Origin: Halorarius halobius
GTDB taxonomy: Archaea > Halobacteriota > Halobacteria > Halobacteriales > Haloarculaceae
Assembly: GCF_024298865.1 (NCBI RefSeq)
Contig: NZ_CP101161.1
Span: 2,439,227-2,503,226, forward strand
Direction of reading: 5' to 3'
DNA length: 64,000 nt
In this document: in pieces, positions 51,620 to 60,180 of the stretch
How positions within the stretch are numbered: the stretch's first letter is position 1
Layout: each line of letters starts with the position of its first letter
Translations under genes and position numbers: made by a program
Notes under the pieces: model-generated
What the model saw: only the letters and a program-made list of their open reading frames with translations
What the model was told of the DNA's origin: nothing
Database searches by the model: none

Positions 51620-52654
51620 CTACTCGTCCCCCACGCGCGGGTCGAGATAGCCGTACGCGATGTCCTGTGCGAGGTTCGCGCCGATGCCGACCAGCCCGAT
51701 GGCGGTCGTCGCACCCAGGAGCAGGGGCATGTCCTGGGCGCTGACCGCGACCACGACGAGGTAGCCGAGGCCGGGGATGTTGAACACCGTCTCGATGACG
51801 AGCGTGGCGACGACCATCACCGCCAGCAGTTCGGTGAACGCCACCGACACGAGGGGAACCGCGGCGTTGCGGAGCACGTGACGGCCCACCTTGAGCGGCC
51901 CGGCGCCCTTCGCGCGAAGCAGTTTCACGAACTCGGAGCCGGCGTACTCCAGCGACTGCGCGCGGGTGAACCGCAGTTGGCTGACGTAGATGCTGGTGGC
52001 GAGAATCGACGCCGGCAGGACGACCGTAGCGACGAGCGGTCCCAGCGGGGCGGCCGGGTTCGCCCCCTGGAACCCCGCGATAGCGACGTCCTGCATCCCC
52101 GACGGCTCCCGCACGAGCGTCCCCGTCGTGTAGTAGACGAGCAGTTCTCCCAGAAGGAAGTTCGGGAGGCTGAAGCCGACGTACGCGACGGCGACGGCCC
52201 CGCGTCCGAGCCACGAATCCGGTAGCAGGGCACGGTAGACGCCCGACAACAGGCCGAGAAGCGTCGCCAGTCCGACCGCCGGCAGGACGTACGCCGCGGT
52301 CCGCAGGCCGGCATCGCGGACCAGTTGGGTCACGGGCTCGCCGAACCGGAACGAGCGGCCCCAGTCGAGCGTCACCGTCGACACCACCCAGTCGACGTAG
52401 CGGACCGGAAGCGGCTTCCCGAGTCCCCGCCGGGCGCGGTAGTCGGCGATGACCTCAGTGACGTTGAGACTCGGGTTCCGCGAGGCGACGTACTCGAGGC
52501 GAGCGATGTTCGGGTCGGCCGACAGCGTCGTCATCAGGAACGTCACCGTCGCCAGCACGAGGACGGCCGCCGTCCCGAACAGCGCACGGCGCGTCAGCCA
52601 CGCCGGGCTCACCACGACGGTCCACCCGCCGTCGTCCCACGCATGCGCCGGCAT
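51620..52654 (-). CDS. dppB2: Peptide-type ABC transporter permease (DppB-like), copy 2
   Basis: A 344-residue DppB-type permease. Hallmark LDWGRSFRFGEPV after the first helix, and EAA-loop helix AGSEFVKLLRAKGAGPLKVGRHVLRNAAVP, nearly identical in pattern to copy 1. The start at 52654 (MPAHAWDDGGWTVVV) gives a longer N-terminus than copy 1 before the first membrane helix. It is divergent from dppC2. The core duplicates dppB1, but the extracellular loops differ, suggesting substrate divergence. Confidence 0.9.
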   Translation of the reverse strand: MPAHAWDDGGWTVVVSPAWLTRRALFGTAAVLVLATVTFLMTTLSADPNIARLEYVASRNPSLNVTEVIADYRARRGLGKPLPVRYVDWVVSTVTLDWGRSFRFGEPVTQLVRDAGLRTAAYVLPAVGLATLLGLLSGVYRALLPDSWLGRGAVAVAYVGFSLPNFLLGELLVYYTTGTLVREPSGMQDVAIAGFQGANPAAPLGPLVATVVLPASILATSIYVSQLRFTRAQSLEYAGSEFVKLLRAKGAGPLKVGRHVLRNAAVPLVSVAFTELLAVMVVATLVIETVFNIPGLGYLVVVAVSAQDMPLLLGATTAIGLVGIGANLAQDIAYGYLDPRVGDE

Positions 52655-52676
52655 CCGGCGAGCGAGCGGATAACGG

Positions 52677-52713
52677 TTACTGAAACTCGGATTTCACCAT
52701 GACGTGAATTTAT
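52677..52713. promoter_or_regulatory. Operator-like element, copy 2
   Basis: In the dppB2/dppC2 divergent gap, TTACTGAAACTCGGATTTCACC leads into the imperfect inverted repeat TTCACC-ATGA-CGTGAA (52693-52708) and TATA-like TTTATA. It has the same spacing and order as copy 1 at 50346-50382. Confidence 0.62.
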
Positions 52714-52773
52714 ACCGAGCGCCGGCAACCCGGCGTCTATGTGTCGGGGCGTGGCTCGACGCGTGGTGCCGGC

Positions 52774-53991
52774 GTGAGCGACGCGCCAGCCCGGTTCGAG
52801 ACGGTGGAGTGGGAGTCACTCGGCGACGAGCGACGACTCGGCCGCGCCGGGCGGGCGTTCGTGGCCGCCCTCGCGGCGCTTGCGGTCGTGTTCGTCTACG
52901 ACTTCGCGGTGCTGGGGGGGAAGAACGACGACCTGATAGCGTGGGGACTCGTCCACGACGGCGAGTTCCTGTTCGCCGTCAACTTCGACCCGACCGGCAT
53001 GACGTGGCTCGTGGCGCTGTCGGTACTGCTTCTGGTGTTCACCGTCGTGGTGCCGCTGGCGACCAACCGGGCGCTCGCGGCCCGCTACTGGCGGCGACTC
53101 CGCGAGAATCGGCTGGCGACGCTGGCGCTGGGCTACCTCGTCGTCGGCACGCTCGCCGGCTTTCTCGCGCCCCTGCTGTTGGGCGGTCCGGAGATACACA
53201 CCAAGTTCAGCTACCAGCCGCCGCTGTTCGGCACCGTCCCCCACCACTACCCGCTGTTGCGGTGTGCCGGCGCCGTCACCGACGGCATCTGTCACGGGAG
53301 CCTCTGGGCGCCGCTGGGCACCGACCAACTCGGCCGAGGCATGGGGGCCCGCGTCGTCGTCGCGCTCAAGGTGTCGATGACCGTCGGGCTCGTCACGTCG
53401 ATGCTCATCGTCCCGCTGGCGACGGCCGTCGGCACCGCCGCCGGCTACATCGGCGGCCGCGTCGACGACCTGCTGATGCGCTACGTCGACATCCAGCAGA
53501 CCATCCCGGCCATCCTCATCTACCTCGTGCTCGTACTCCCGTTCGGCCGGTCGCTGTTCCTCATTGTCGTGGTGTTCGGCCTGCTGTCGTGGGGCGGCGT
53601 CGCCCGCGTCGTCCGTGGCGAGGTGCTCCAGCGGAGCGAGGCGACGTACGTGACCGCCGCGAAAAGCTACGGCGCGTCCGACTGGTGGATCGTGCGCCGG
53701 CACGTCCTGCCGAACACGTCGAACGCGGTGTTCACCGCCCTGTCGTTACAGATTCCCGTCCTCATCCTGGCGGAGGCGGCGCTCGCGTATCTCCAGTTGG
53801 GCGAGCGCTACTCCGAGTCGTTTGGCAACCTCATCGCGCTGGGGATGCGCTCGGTCAGCCAGAGCTTCAACTTCCCCGGCGCGTGGTGGATAGCCGCCGT
53901 TCCGGCCGTCTTCCTGGCCGCGACGGTGCTGTCGTTCAACGTCCTGGGGGACGCGCTCCGCGACGTCCTCGACCCGAGAGGTAACTCATGA
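52774..53991 (+). CDS. dppC2: Peptide-type ABC transporter permease (DppC-like), copy 2
   Basis: A 405-residue DppC-type permease with the same enlarged N-terminal membrane region as copy 1. The GTG at 52774 (VSDAPARFETVEW) is preferred by analogy with copy 1. A GTG at 52741 would add 11 residues. The EAA-loop helix is ATYVTAAKSYGASDWWIVRRHVLPN. The extracellular loop (about 145-185) has a Cys pair (CAG...GICHG) as in copy 1. It overlaps dppD by 4 bases, so this permease is co-expressed with the two ATPases. Confidence 0.88.
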   Translation: MSDAPARFETVEWESLGDERRLGRAGRAFVAALAALAVVFVYDFAVLGGKNDDLIAWGLVHDGEFLFAVNFDPTGMTWLVALSVLLLVFTVVVPLATNRALAARYWRRLRENRLATLALGYLVVGTLAGFLAPLLLGGPEIHTKFSYQPPLFGTVPHHYPLLRCAGAVTDGICHGSLWAPLGTDQLGRGMGARVVVALKVSMTVGLVTSMLIVPLATAVGTAAGYIGGRVDDLLMRYVDIQQTIPAILIYLVLVLPFGRSLFLIVVVFGLLSWGGVARVVRGEVLQRSEATYVTAAKSYGASDWWIVRRHVLPNTSNAVFTALSLQIPVLILAEAALAYLQLGERYSESFGNLIALGMRSVSQSFNFPGAWWIAAVPAVFLAATVLSFNVLGDALRDVLDPRGNS

Positions 53992-55004
53992 GTCTGCTCG
54001 AAGTCCGCAACCTGAAGACGCAGTTCGACACCGACGAAGGAACCGTCCGCGCCGTCGACGGCGTCTCGTTCGACGTCGACCGGGGCGAAGTCGTCTGTCT
54101 CGTCGGGGAGAGCGGCTCCGGCAAGACCGTCGCCTGTGAGTCGCTGACGAAGCTCTCCGTCCCGCCCGGCCGCATCGCCGGCGGCTCCGTGCTGTTCGAC
54201 GGCGCCGACCTGACGGAACTATCGGCCTCGCGGCTCCGCGACGTGCGGGGCGGCCGCATCGCCCACGTGTTCCAGAACCCGCAGGGGTCGCTCGACCCGG
54301 TCTACACGGTCGGCGAGCAGATAATCGAAGCGATACGGCTCCACCGCGACGACTCGAAGGCCGAGGCCCGCGAGCGGGCCATCGACCTGCTCGACCGCGT
54401 CGGCATCCCCGAACCCGGCACGCGGGTCGACGACTACCCCCACGAGTTCTCCGGCGGGATGCGCCAGCGAGCGGTCATCGCCATGGCGCTGGCGCCGGAC
54501 CCGGACCTGCTGGTCGCCGACGAGCCGACGACGGCGCTCGACGTCACCATCCAAGCGAGCGTCCTCAGGCTGTTGCGCGAACTGGTGGAGGAGTTCGACC
54601 TCGGGGTCCTGTTCGTCACTCACGACCTGGGCGTCGTCGCCGAAATCGCCGACCGCGTGGTGGTCATGTACGCCGGGAAGGTGATGGAGCGGGGTGGCGT
54701 CCACGCAGTGTTCGACGACCCTGCCCACCCGTACACCCGTGCCCTGCTTCGCTGTCTCCCCGGCCGCGGGGAGGCGATGGAGACCATCGGCGGGACGCTC
54801 CCGCCCGCGACGGACCCACCCGACGGCTGTCGGTTCCACGAGCGGTGTCCCCACGCGGTCGGGGACTGCCGGACCGGCGAACAACCCGCGTTCCACCCCG
54901 TCGACAACGGTCACGAGGCGTCGTGCGTCTACTACGGCGACGAGTACGACGAGGGCGAACTGGACGCACCAGCGGAGGTCGCGGAGGGACGAAGCGATGA
55001 CTGA
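53988..55004 (+). CDS. dppD: Peptide-type ABC transporter ATPase (DppD-like)
   Basis: A 338-residue cytoplasmic ATPase of the OppD/DppD family. Walker A GESGSGKT at residues 40-47, signature [13 protein letters not shown], Walker [15 protein letters not shown], and the C-terminal oligopeptide-type extension with a Cys motif ([16 protein letters not shown]). It is translationally coupled to dppC2 and overlaps dppF by 8 bases. It would pair with DppF to energise either permease pair. Confidence 0.94.
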   Translation: MSLLEVRNLKTQFDTDEGTVRAVDGVSFDVDRGEVVCLVGESGSGKTVACESLTKLSVPPGRIAGGSVLFDGADLTELSASRLRDVRGGRIAHVFQNPQGSLDPVYTVGEQIIEAIRLHRDDSKAEARERAIDLLDRVGIPEPGTRVDDYPHEFSGGMRQRAVIAMALAPDPDLLVADEPTTALDVTIQASVLRLLRELVEEFDLGVLFVTHDLGVVAEIADRVVVMYAGKVMERGGVHAVFDDPAHPYTRALLRCLPGRGEAMETIGGTLPPATDPPDGCRFHERCPHAVGDCRTGEQPAFHPVDNGHEASCVYYGDEYDEGELDAPAEVAEGRSDD

Positions 55005-56268
55005 GTCGCCGCTCTTGTCGGTGCGTGACCTGGAGAAGCACTACCCCGTGCGCGGCGGCCTGCTCGGCCGACAAGTCGGCGCGGTGCGGGCCGTCGACGG
55101 CATCGACCTCGAGTTGCATCCGGGCGAGACGGTCGGACTCGTCGGCGAGTCCGGATGCGGAAAGTCGACCGCGGCGGAGGCCATCCTCCACCTGGACGAG
55201 CCGACCGGCGGCGAGGTACGGTTCGACGACGAGCGCGTCGGCGAGCACGACGACGACGCGCGCAAGCAGTTCCGGCGCCGCGCGTCGATGGTGTTTCAGG
55301 ACCCCGACGGCGCGTTCGACCCCCGGATGACCGTCGGCGAGGCAATCGCCGAACCGCTCCGCATCCACGGGATGCGTGACGCCGACCGGCGCCGGGAGAT
55401 CGTCGCGGACCTCGTCGAGCGGGTCGGCCTCTCGCCGTCCGACACCGACCGCTACCCCCACGAGTTCTCCGGCGGGCAGAAACAGCGGCTGGCGCTGGCC
55501 CGCGCGCTGGTGACGAACCCCGACCTGCTGGTCGCAGACGAACCCGTCAGCGCGCTCGACGTGTCGATACAGGCCGAGATTCTCGGTCTCGTGGACGACC
55601 TGCAGGCGGAGTTCGACCTCTCCGTCCTGTTCATCAGCCACGACATGGGCGTCGTCAGGCAGGTGTGTGACCGCGTCGCGGTGATGTACCTCGGCGAAAT
55701 CGTCGAGGTCGCGCCCACCGAGGAACTGTTCGCGGAGCCACAGCACCCGTACACGCGGGCGCTTCTGTCGTCGGTGCCGACGCCGGACCCCGACCGGCGC
55801 GGCGAAGGGGTCGAACTCGGTGGCGACGTGCCCGACCCGCAGGACCCGCCAGACGGCTGTCGGTTCCACACGCGCTGTCCCGAGGTCATCGCCCCCGACC
55901 GGCTCGACCTCCCCCAGGAGACGTTCCGCGCGGTCACCGACCTCCGGGTCGCGCTCCGCGAGGGGACGCTCGACCGCGAGGGGCTCCGGACGGAGTGTGT
56001 CGCGGAGGGACAGGCGGACGACGCGAGCGCGGTCGACCCACAGCAGGTGGCCGCGATGGCCCGCGAGGAGTACGACGTGCCCGCGGACCTCTCGGACGAG
56101 ACCGCAGAGCAGGCGCTCGCGGAGGGGCTGGCGGCCTTTGCCGACGGCGACGACGAGCGGGCCCGCGACCTGCTCGCGGAGACGTTCGCCTCGCCCTGCG
56201 AGGAACGGACGCCCGAACTACAGGAGACCGGAGCGGGGCATCCGGCGGCCTGTCACCTCCACGACTAA
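54997..56268 (+). CDS. dppF: Peptide-type ABC transporter ATPase (DppF-like)
   Basis: A 423-residue ATPase of the OppF/DppF family. Walker A GESGCGKS at residues 50-57, signature [13 protein letters not shown], Walker [15 protein letters not shown]. The usual C-terminal Cys motif ([12 protein letters not shown]) is followed by about 120 extra residues rich in Ala and acidic residues, ending in a Cys/His-containing stretch (HPAACHLHD). Such tails are seen in haloarchaeal homologues but have no assigned role. The stop interlocks with that of the convergent helicase gene over CTAA (56265-56268). Confidence 0.93.
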   Translation: MTESPLLSVRDLEKHYPVRGGLLGRQVGAVRAVDGIDLELHPGETVGLVGESGCGKSTAAEAILHLDEPTGGEVRFDDERVGEHDDDARKQFRRRASMVFQDPDGAFDPRMTVGEAIAEPLRIHGMRDADRRREIVADLVERVGLSPSDTDRYPHEFSGGQKQRLALARALVTNPDLLVADEPVSALDVSIQAEILGLVDDLQAEFDLSVLFISHDMGVVRQVCDRVAVMYLGEIVEVAPTEELFAEPQHPYTRALLSSVPTPDPDRRGEGVELGGDVPDPQDPPDGCRFHTRCPEVIAPDRLDLPQETFRAVTDLRVALREGTLDREGLRTECVAEGQADDASAVDPQQVAAMAREEYDVPADLSDETAEQALAEGLAAFADGDDERARDLLAETFASPCEERTPELQETGAGHPAACHLHD

Positions 56269-59087
56269 TCCCAGAACGCCTTCGTCCGTGCGTACTCCCG
56301 CTCTCTCGCGAGCAGGTCCCGGTAGAAGTCGTCCTCGTCCTCGCGGAGGTTGTTGATGACGCGGGCGGCGTTGTGCGGCCCGACGCCGCGGGCCGCGAGC
56401 GCCCGCACCGCCTGCTTGCCGTGGGCCTGCACCAGCGAGGCCGCCCGGTAGGCCCGGCGTGTCATCTTCTCCTGTTCGTCGTCCTTGTCGCCGGAGGTGA
56501 CCGCCCGCACCACCTCGTCGGCGTACGGACTGATGGCCGCTACCCGCGTCGAATCACAGAGCGGGCACGACGGTTGGTCGTCGATGCGCCGCACCTCTTT
56601 CGTGCGGTCCCAGTCGCGGCAGTGGAGACAGAACAGCCGCATCTCGTCGGTCTCGATGCGCTCGCGGACCGTCTCGATGACGGACGCGTCCGCGTTCTCC
56701 GGTGCGAGCAGTTCCTGGCCCGACGAGCGCCCGCCCGTCCCGACCGGCGTGCGCTCGCCGACCTGCTCGACTGCGAGGTCCCGGCGGCGGATACGGCGGA
56801 GCACGTCCGCCGCGCCCTCCACGTCGAGGTCCTCGCGGAGCAACTCGCGGAGCGCCTCGTCGTAGACGGGTGTATCACGGAGCGCCTCTAGCAGGCGGTC
56901 GCGGCCGAACCCGCGGCCCTTCTTCCAGTTCTTCAGGGTGCCGAACTTCGCGGCGACCTGCGCGAGTTTGAACTTCAGGGCGTCGGCGTTCTTCAGTGAC
57001 AGCTCGATGAGCCCCTCGACGTGGTCGGGGTCCGTCTCGAACAGCAACTCCACCACGTCGCCCATGTGGGTGCCCGACGGCACCTCCAGTTCGACCCGGT
57101 AGGGGTCGACCTCCATCCCGACCGAGGAGCCGGTCCGCTGGCCGACGAGTGCGGACAGCAGGCGGCCCAGCGTCTCGTTGGTCTTGTGGCCGAACGCGCA
57201 GTTTAGCACCACCTGCCGGGCGTACCCCTCGACCAGTATCGTGTCGTCGGTCGGCATCGGCGCCTCGTGGCGCTCGATGGGGTCGAGCGCCTCGCTGGCG
57301 GTGTGGGCGTCCGTCGGGTGGTCGGCCGCGAGGCCGCCGGCCACCGTGTCGCGACTCGCCCCCGAATCGAAGGCCTCGCGCGTCTCCCCGCGGAGGCGGC
57401 CGACCCGCTGGGCTACCGCGTACGGCACCGGTATCTCGGCGCCGACCCACGACGGCACTTCTCCGGCGGGGTCCTCGACGGGGGTGACCTTCACCTCCTC
57501 CTCGTCCTCCTCGACCTCGGTGATGCGCCACATCTCGCCGCCCTGGACGAACACCTCGCCGGGCGACGCGAAGTTGACGACGAACCGCTCGGCGAGCGTG
57601 CCGACGGTGCGTCCGGAGGCCATGTCGACGACCCGGAAGTTCGCCTCGTCCGGTATCATCGAGAGGTTGCGGTAGAAGTACTGCCAGGTTCCCCGCGACT
57701 TCTCGATGCGGTCCGCCTCCTCGTCGAGCCAGACGACGTGGTTCTCCGAGAGTTCCCGGACCACCGACTTGAACGTCTCCTCGTCGAGGCCCCGGAACGG
57801 GTACGCGCGGCGGAGTATCTCGAAACAGCCGCGCGCGGACACCTCCCCGAACCCCATCAGCACGCCGGCTATCTGGTTGGCCACCACGTCGAGCGACCCC
57901 TCGTGGATGTTCGCGTCCTCCACCTCGCCCTCGCTGGCCATCCGCGCGATGGCCAGGGCCTCGAACGTGTCGTCCGGTCGCGTCGTCAGCACGGTCCCCC
58001 GCGACACTTCGCCCGACTGGTGGCCGGCGCGACCCACCCGCTGGAGCAACCGCCGCACCTCGCGGGGCGACTGATACTGTATCACGTGGTCGATGCGCCC
58101 CACGTCGATGCCGAGTTCCATCGAGGAGGTACACATGAGCGCGTCGAGTTCGCCCGCCTTGAAGCGGTCCTCCACGTCGATGCGGGCCTCCTTCGACAGC
58201 GAGCCGTGGTGGATGCCGATGTCGGTGCCGTACTCCTTCAGCCGGGAGCCGAGCCCCTCCGCCGTCTGGCGGGTGTTGACGAACACGAGCGTCGACTCGT
58301 TGGCGGCGACGAGTTCGTCGATGCGGCGGACCCGCGCGGCAACCTCCACGTCCGTCACGAGTTCGGACGCGAGCCGTTCGTCGCCTTCCCGGACCTCGGG
58401 CCGTTCGACGCGTACGTCGATGTCGCTACCGGCGTCGACCTCCACGATGGCACAGCCCCGGTCGCCGGTGAGAAAGCGACCCACTTCGGCGGGGTCGCCG
58501 ACGGTCGCGGAGAGACCGACCCGCTGGAACGCGCCGGCGTGCTCCCGCAGGTGTTCGAGCCCCACCGTCAGCTGTGCGCCCCGCTTCGAGGCGGCGAGTT
58601 CGTGCACCTCGTCGACGACGACGTGCTCCACGTCGGCGAGCGCGGCCCGGAGTTTCTCGCCGGTGAACATCGCCTGGAGCGTCTCGGGCGTCGTCACGAG
58701 CACGTCCGGCGGGTCGTCAGCCTGTTGTTGGCGCTGGTAGTCGGTGGTGTCGCCGTGGCGCACGTCCACCTCGACGCCGAGCGTCTCGCCCCACCACTCC
58801 AGTCGCTCGCGCATGTCACGATTGAGCGCCCGGAGCGGCGTCACGTACAGCGCCTGCACGCCGTGGGTCGGCGCCCGTTCCGCGATAGCGGAGAACACCG
58901 GCAACATCGCCGTCTCCGTCTTTCCCGTGCCCGTGGGCGCGACGACGAGCGCGTGCTCGCCGCCGGCGAGCGGCGGGATGGCCCGGCGCTGTGGCTCCGT
59001 GGGCCGGTCGAACCCCCGCTCGGAGAGCGCCTCGCGCACCGGTTCCGAGAGGTGCGCGAACGCGTCCATCCCCTGCGTGTCGGTCAC
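56265..59087 (-). CDS. lhr: Lhr-type superfamily 2 DNA/RNA helicase
   Basis: A 940-residue large helicase-related protein. Walker A APTGTGKT (residues 50-57), DEAH-like box DEVH (159-162), helicase C domain with VGLSATVGDPAEVGRF, TLVFVNTRQTAEG and HHGSLSKEARI, followed by QSPREVRRLLQRVGRAGHQ (motif VI). The following winged-helix and Lhr core domains are present, and the C-terminal region has a four-Cys site (FCLHCRDWDRT, SCPLCDST). Lhr proteins unwind DNA and RNA:DNA in repair. It is convergent with dppF and upstream of the RPA operon. Confidence 0.94.
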   Translation of the reverse strand: MTDTQGMDAFAHLSEPVREALSERGFDRPTEPQRRAIPPLAGGEHALVVAPTGTGKTETAMLPVFSAIAERAPTHGVQALYVTPLRALNRDMRERLEWWGETLGVEVDVRHGDTTDYQRQQQADDPPDVLVTTPETLQAMFTGEKLRAALADVEHVVVDEVHELAASKRGAQLTVGLEHLREHAGAFQRVGLSATVGDPAEVGRFLTGDRGCAIVEVDAGSDIDVRVERPEVREGDERLASELVTDVEVAARVRRIDELVAANESTLVFVNTRQTAEGLGSRLKEYGTDIGIHHGSLSKEARIDVEDRFKAGELDALMCTSSMELGIDVGRIDHVIQYQSPREVRRLLQRVGRAGHQSGEVSRGTVLTTRPDDTFEALAIARMASEGEVEDANIHEGSLDVVANQIAGVLMGFGEVSARGCFEILRRAYPFRGLDEETFKSVVRELSENHVVWLDEEADRIEKSRGTWQYFYRNLSMIPDEANFRVVDMASGRTVGTLAERFVVNFASPGEVFVQGGEMWRITEVEEDEEEVKVTPVEDPAGEVPSWVGAEIPVPYAVAQRVGRLRGETREAFDSGASRDTVAGGLAADHPTDAHTASEALDPIERHEAPMPTDDTILVEGYARQVVLNCAFGHKTNETLGRLLSALVGQRTGSSVGMEVDPYRVELEVPSGTHMGDVVELLFETDPDHVEGLIELSLKNADALKFKLAQVAAKFGTLKNWKKGRGFGRDRLLEALRDTPVYDEALRELLREDLDVEGAADVLRRIRRRDLAVEQVGERTPVGTGGRSSGQELLAPENADASVIETVRERIETDEMRLFCLHCRDWDRTKEVRRIDDQPSCPLCDSTRVAAISPYADEVVRAVTSGDKDDEQEKMTRRAYRAASLVQAHGKQAVRALAARGVGPHNAARVINNLREDEDDFYRDLLAREREYARTKAFWD

Positions 59088-59170
59088 GGCCCCGCTTCGG
59101 TCCCCGGGCGATTAAGCCGCTCGGTGACGGTCGGCACAACCCATTTCTCGCCCGCTCCCGGAGGGGACGT

Positions 59171-59434
59171 ATGGACTACCGCCGCATCTACTGGGCGCTG
59201 TTCGTCGGCATCGGCCTCCTGTTCGGCATCCGGTATCTCCCCGTGGTGCTGGCGGGTGGCCGTGGCCTGGGTGAACTCGCCGCCGTCGCCGGAGCGGTCG
59301 TCCTCGCCGCCGCCGGCCTGTTCGGCCTCGCTCGCCCCGAGCGGGCCGGCGGCCCCGAGGAGCCGAATCTGCTGTTCGCCATCGTCCTGTTCGCGTTCCT
59401 GCTCGAACTCGCCGCGGCGGTGCTCGGCCTCTAA
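59171..59434 (+). CDS. Small membrane protein (three segments)
   Basis: An 87-residue hydrophobic protein starting MDYRRIYWALFVGIGLLFGI, with three predicted membrane segments (IYWALFVGIGLLFGIRYLPVVLA, LAAVAGAVVLAAAGLFGLA, LFAIVLFAFLLELAAAVLGL). A purine-rich GGAGGGGACG stretch precedes the ATG at 59171 and could be a ribosome-binding site. Family not recognised. Divergent from lhr and convergent with the phosphoesterase gene, with stops interlocked over CTAA (59431-59434). Confidence 0.7.
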   Translation: MDYRRIYWALFVGIGLLFGIRYLPVVLAGGRGLGELAAVAGAVVLAAAGLFGLARPERAGGPEEPNLLFAIVLFAFLLELAAAVLGL

Positions 59435-60180
59435 ACGCGGCGGTAGTCGCCGAGTCGCGTCCCGTCGAGCAGGTACGCCTCGCCCCCGCTCAGTCCCGCG
59501 GGCAGGAACGGCGAGAGGAACCCGTCGGACTCGTTGACCCAGGTGCCGCCCACGCGGTCGTTGAACGCCGGGAACACGACGAGGCCGCAGTCCACATCCA
59601 GGTCGTCGAACCGGTCGGCGAACGCTCCGGGGTTCAGTTGTCCCCTGAGCCACACCCGCTCGGCGCGGCCGCCGCCCACCTCGTCTTCCAGGCGGACCTG
59701 CGGATGCTCGTGGGCGACACACAGCGTCGACGCTTCGATGCAGTCCCGGGCGGGCCAGGTGTGGCCGTGCGCGAACCCGACGCTCCCGATGCGGACGCCC
59801 GGGCCGTCGGAGACGGTCACGTCCTCGTAGCCGAGCGCCGCGACCACCTCCCCGAGCGCGCCGTCGTGGTTCCCCTTGGCGACGGTGACCGGTGCCCGCT
59901 CGGTCAGTGCCTCGAACAGCGCGTCGAGCTCCGCGCGCTCCTCGTCACCCGGCTCGCCGATGGCGTTCGCCACGTCCCCGAGCAGGACCACCCGGTCGGG
60001 CCGCTCGCGGTCGACGAGCCGAACGAGTCGCTCCCGGCGCTCGTCGGCCGCCGAGCGGAGTTCGACGCCGTCACGCCGGAGCGCGACCTCGAGGCCGGCG
60101 TGGTAGTCGGCGGCGACGAGCGCCCGCTCCGTGCCGTAATCGACGGTCGCGGCCGGCTCGCCCGGGAGCGGCTGGACCAT
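59431..60180 (-). CDS. Calcineurin-like metallophosphoesterase of the RPA3 operon
   Basis: A 249-residue two-metal phosphoesterase. Metal-binding motifs: VAADYHAG (Asp, His), VVLLGDVANAIG (Asp), AKGNHDG (Asn, His), FAHGHTW and AHEHP (His). In Haloferax volcanii a phosphoesterase gene follows rpa3 and its associated-protein gene in one operon, and the same order is seen here. It overlaps the rpap3 gene by one base (TGATG). The substrate is unknown. A role in DNA metabolism is inferred from the operon. Confidence 0.9.
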   Translation of the reverse strand: MVQPLPGEPAATVDYGTERALVAADYHAGLEVALRRDGVELRSAADERRERLVRLVDRERPDRVVLLGDVANAIGEPGDEERAELDALFEALTERAPVTVAKGNHDGALGEVVAALGYEDVTVSDGPGVRIGSVGFAHGHTWPARDCIEASTLCVAHEHPQVRLEDEVGGGRAERVWLRGQLNPGAFADRFDDLDVDCGLVVFPAFNDRVGGTWVNESDGFLSPFLPAGLSGGEAYLLDGTRLGDYRRV

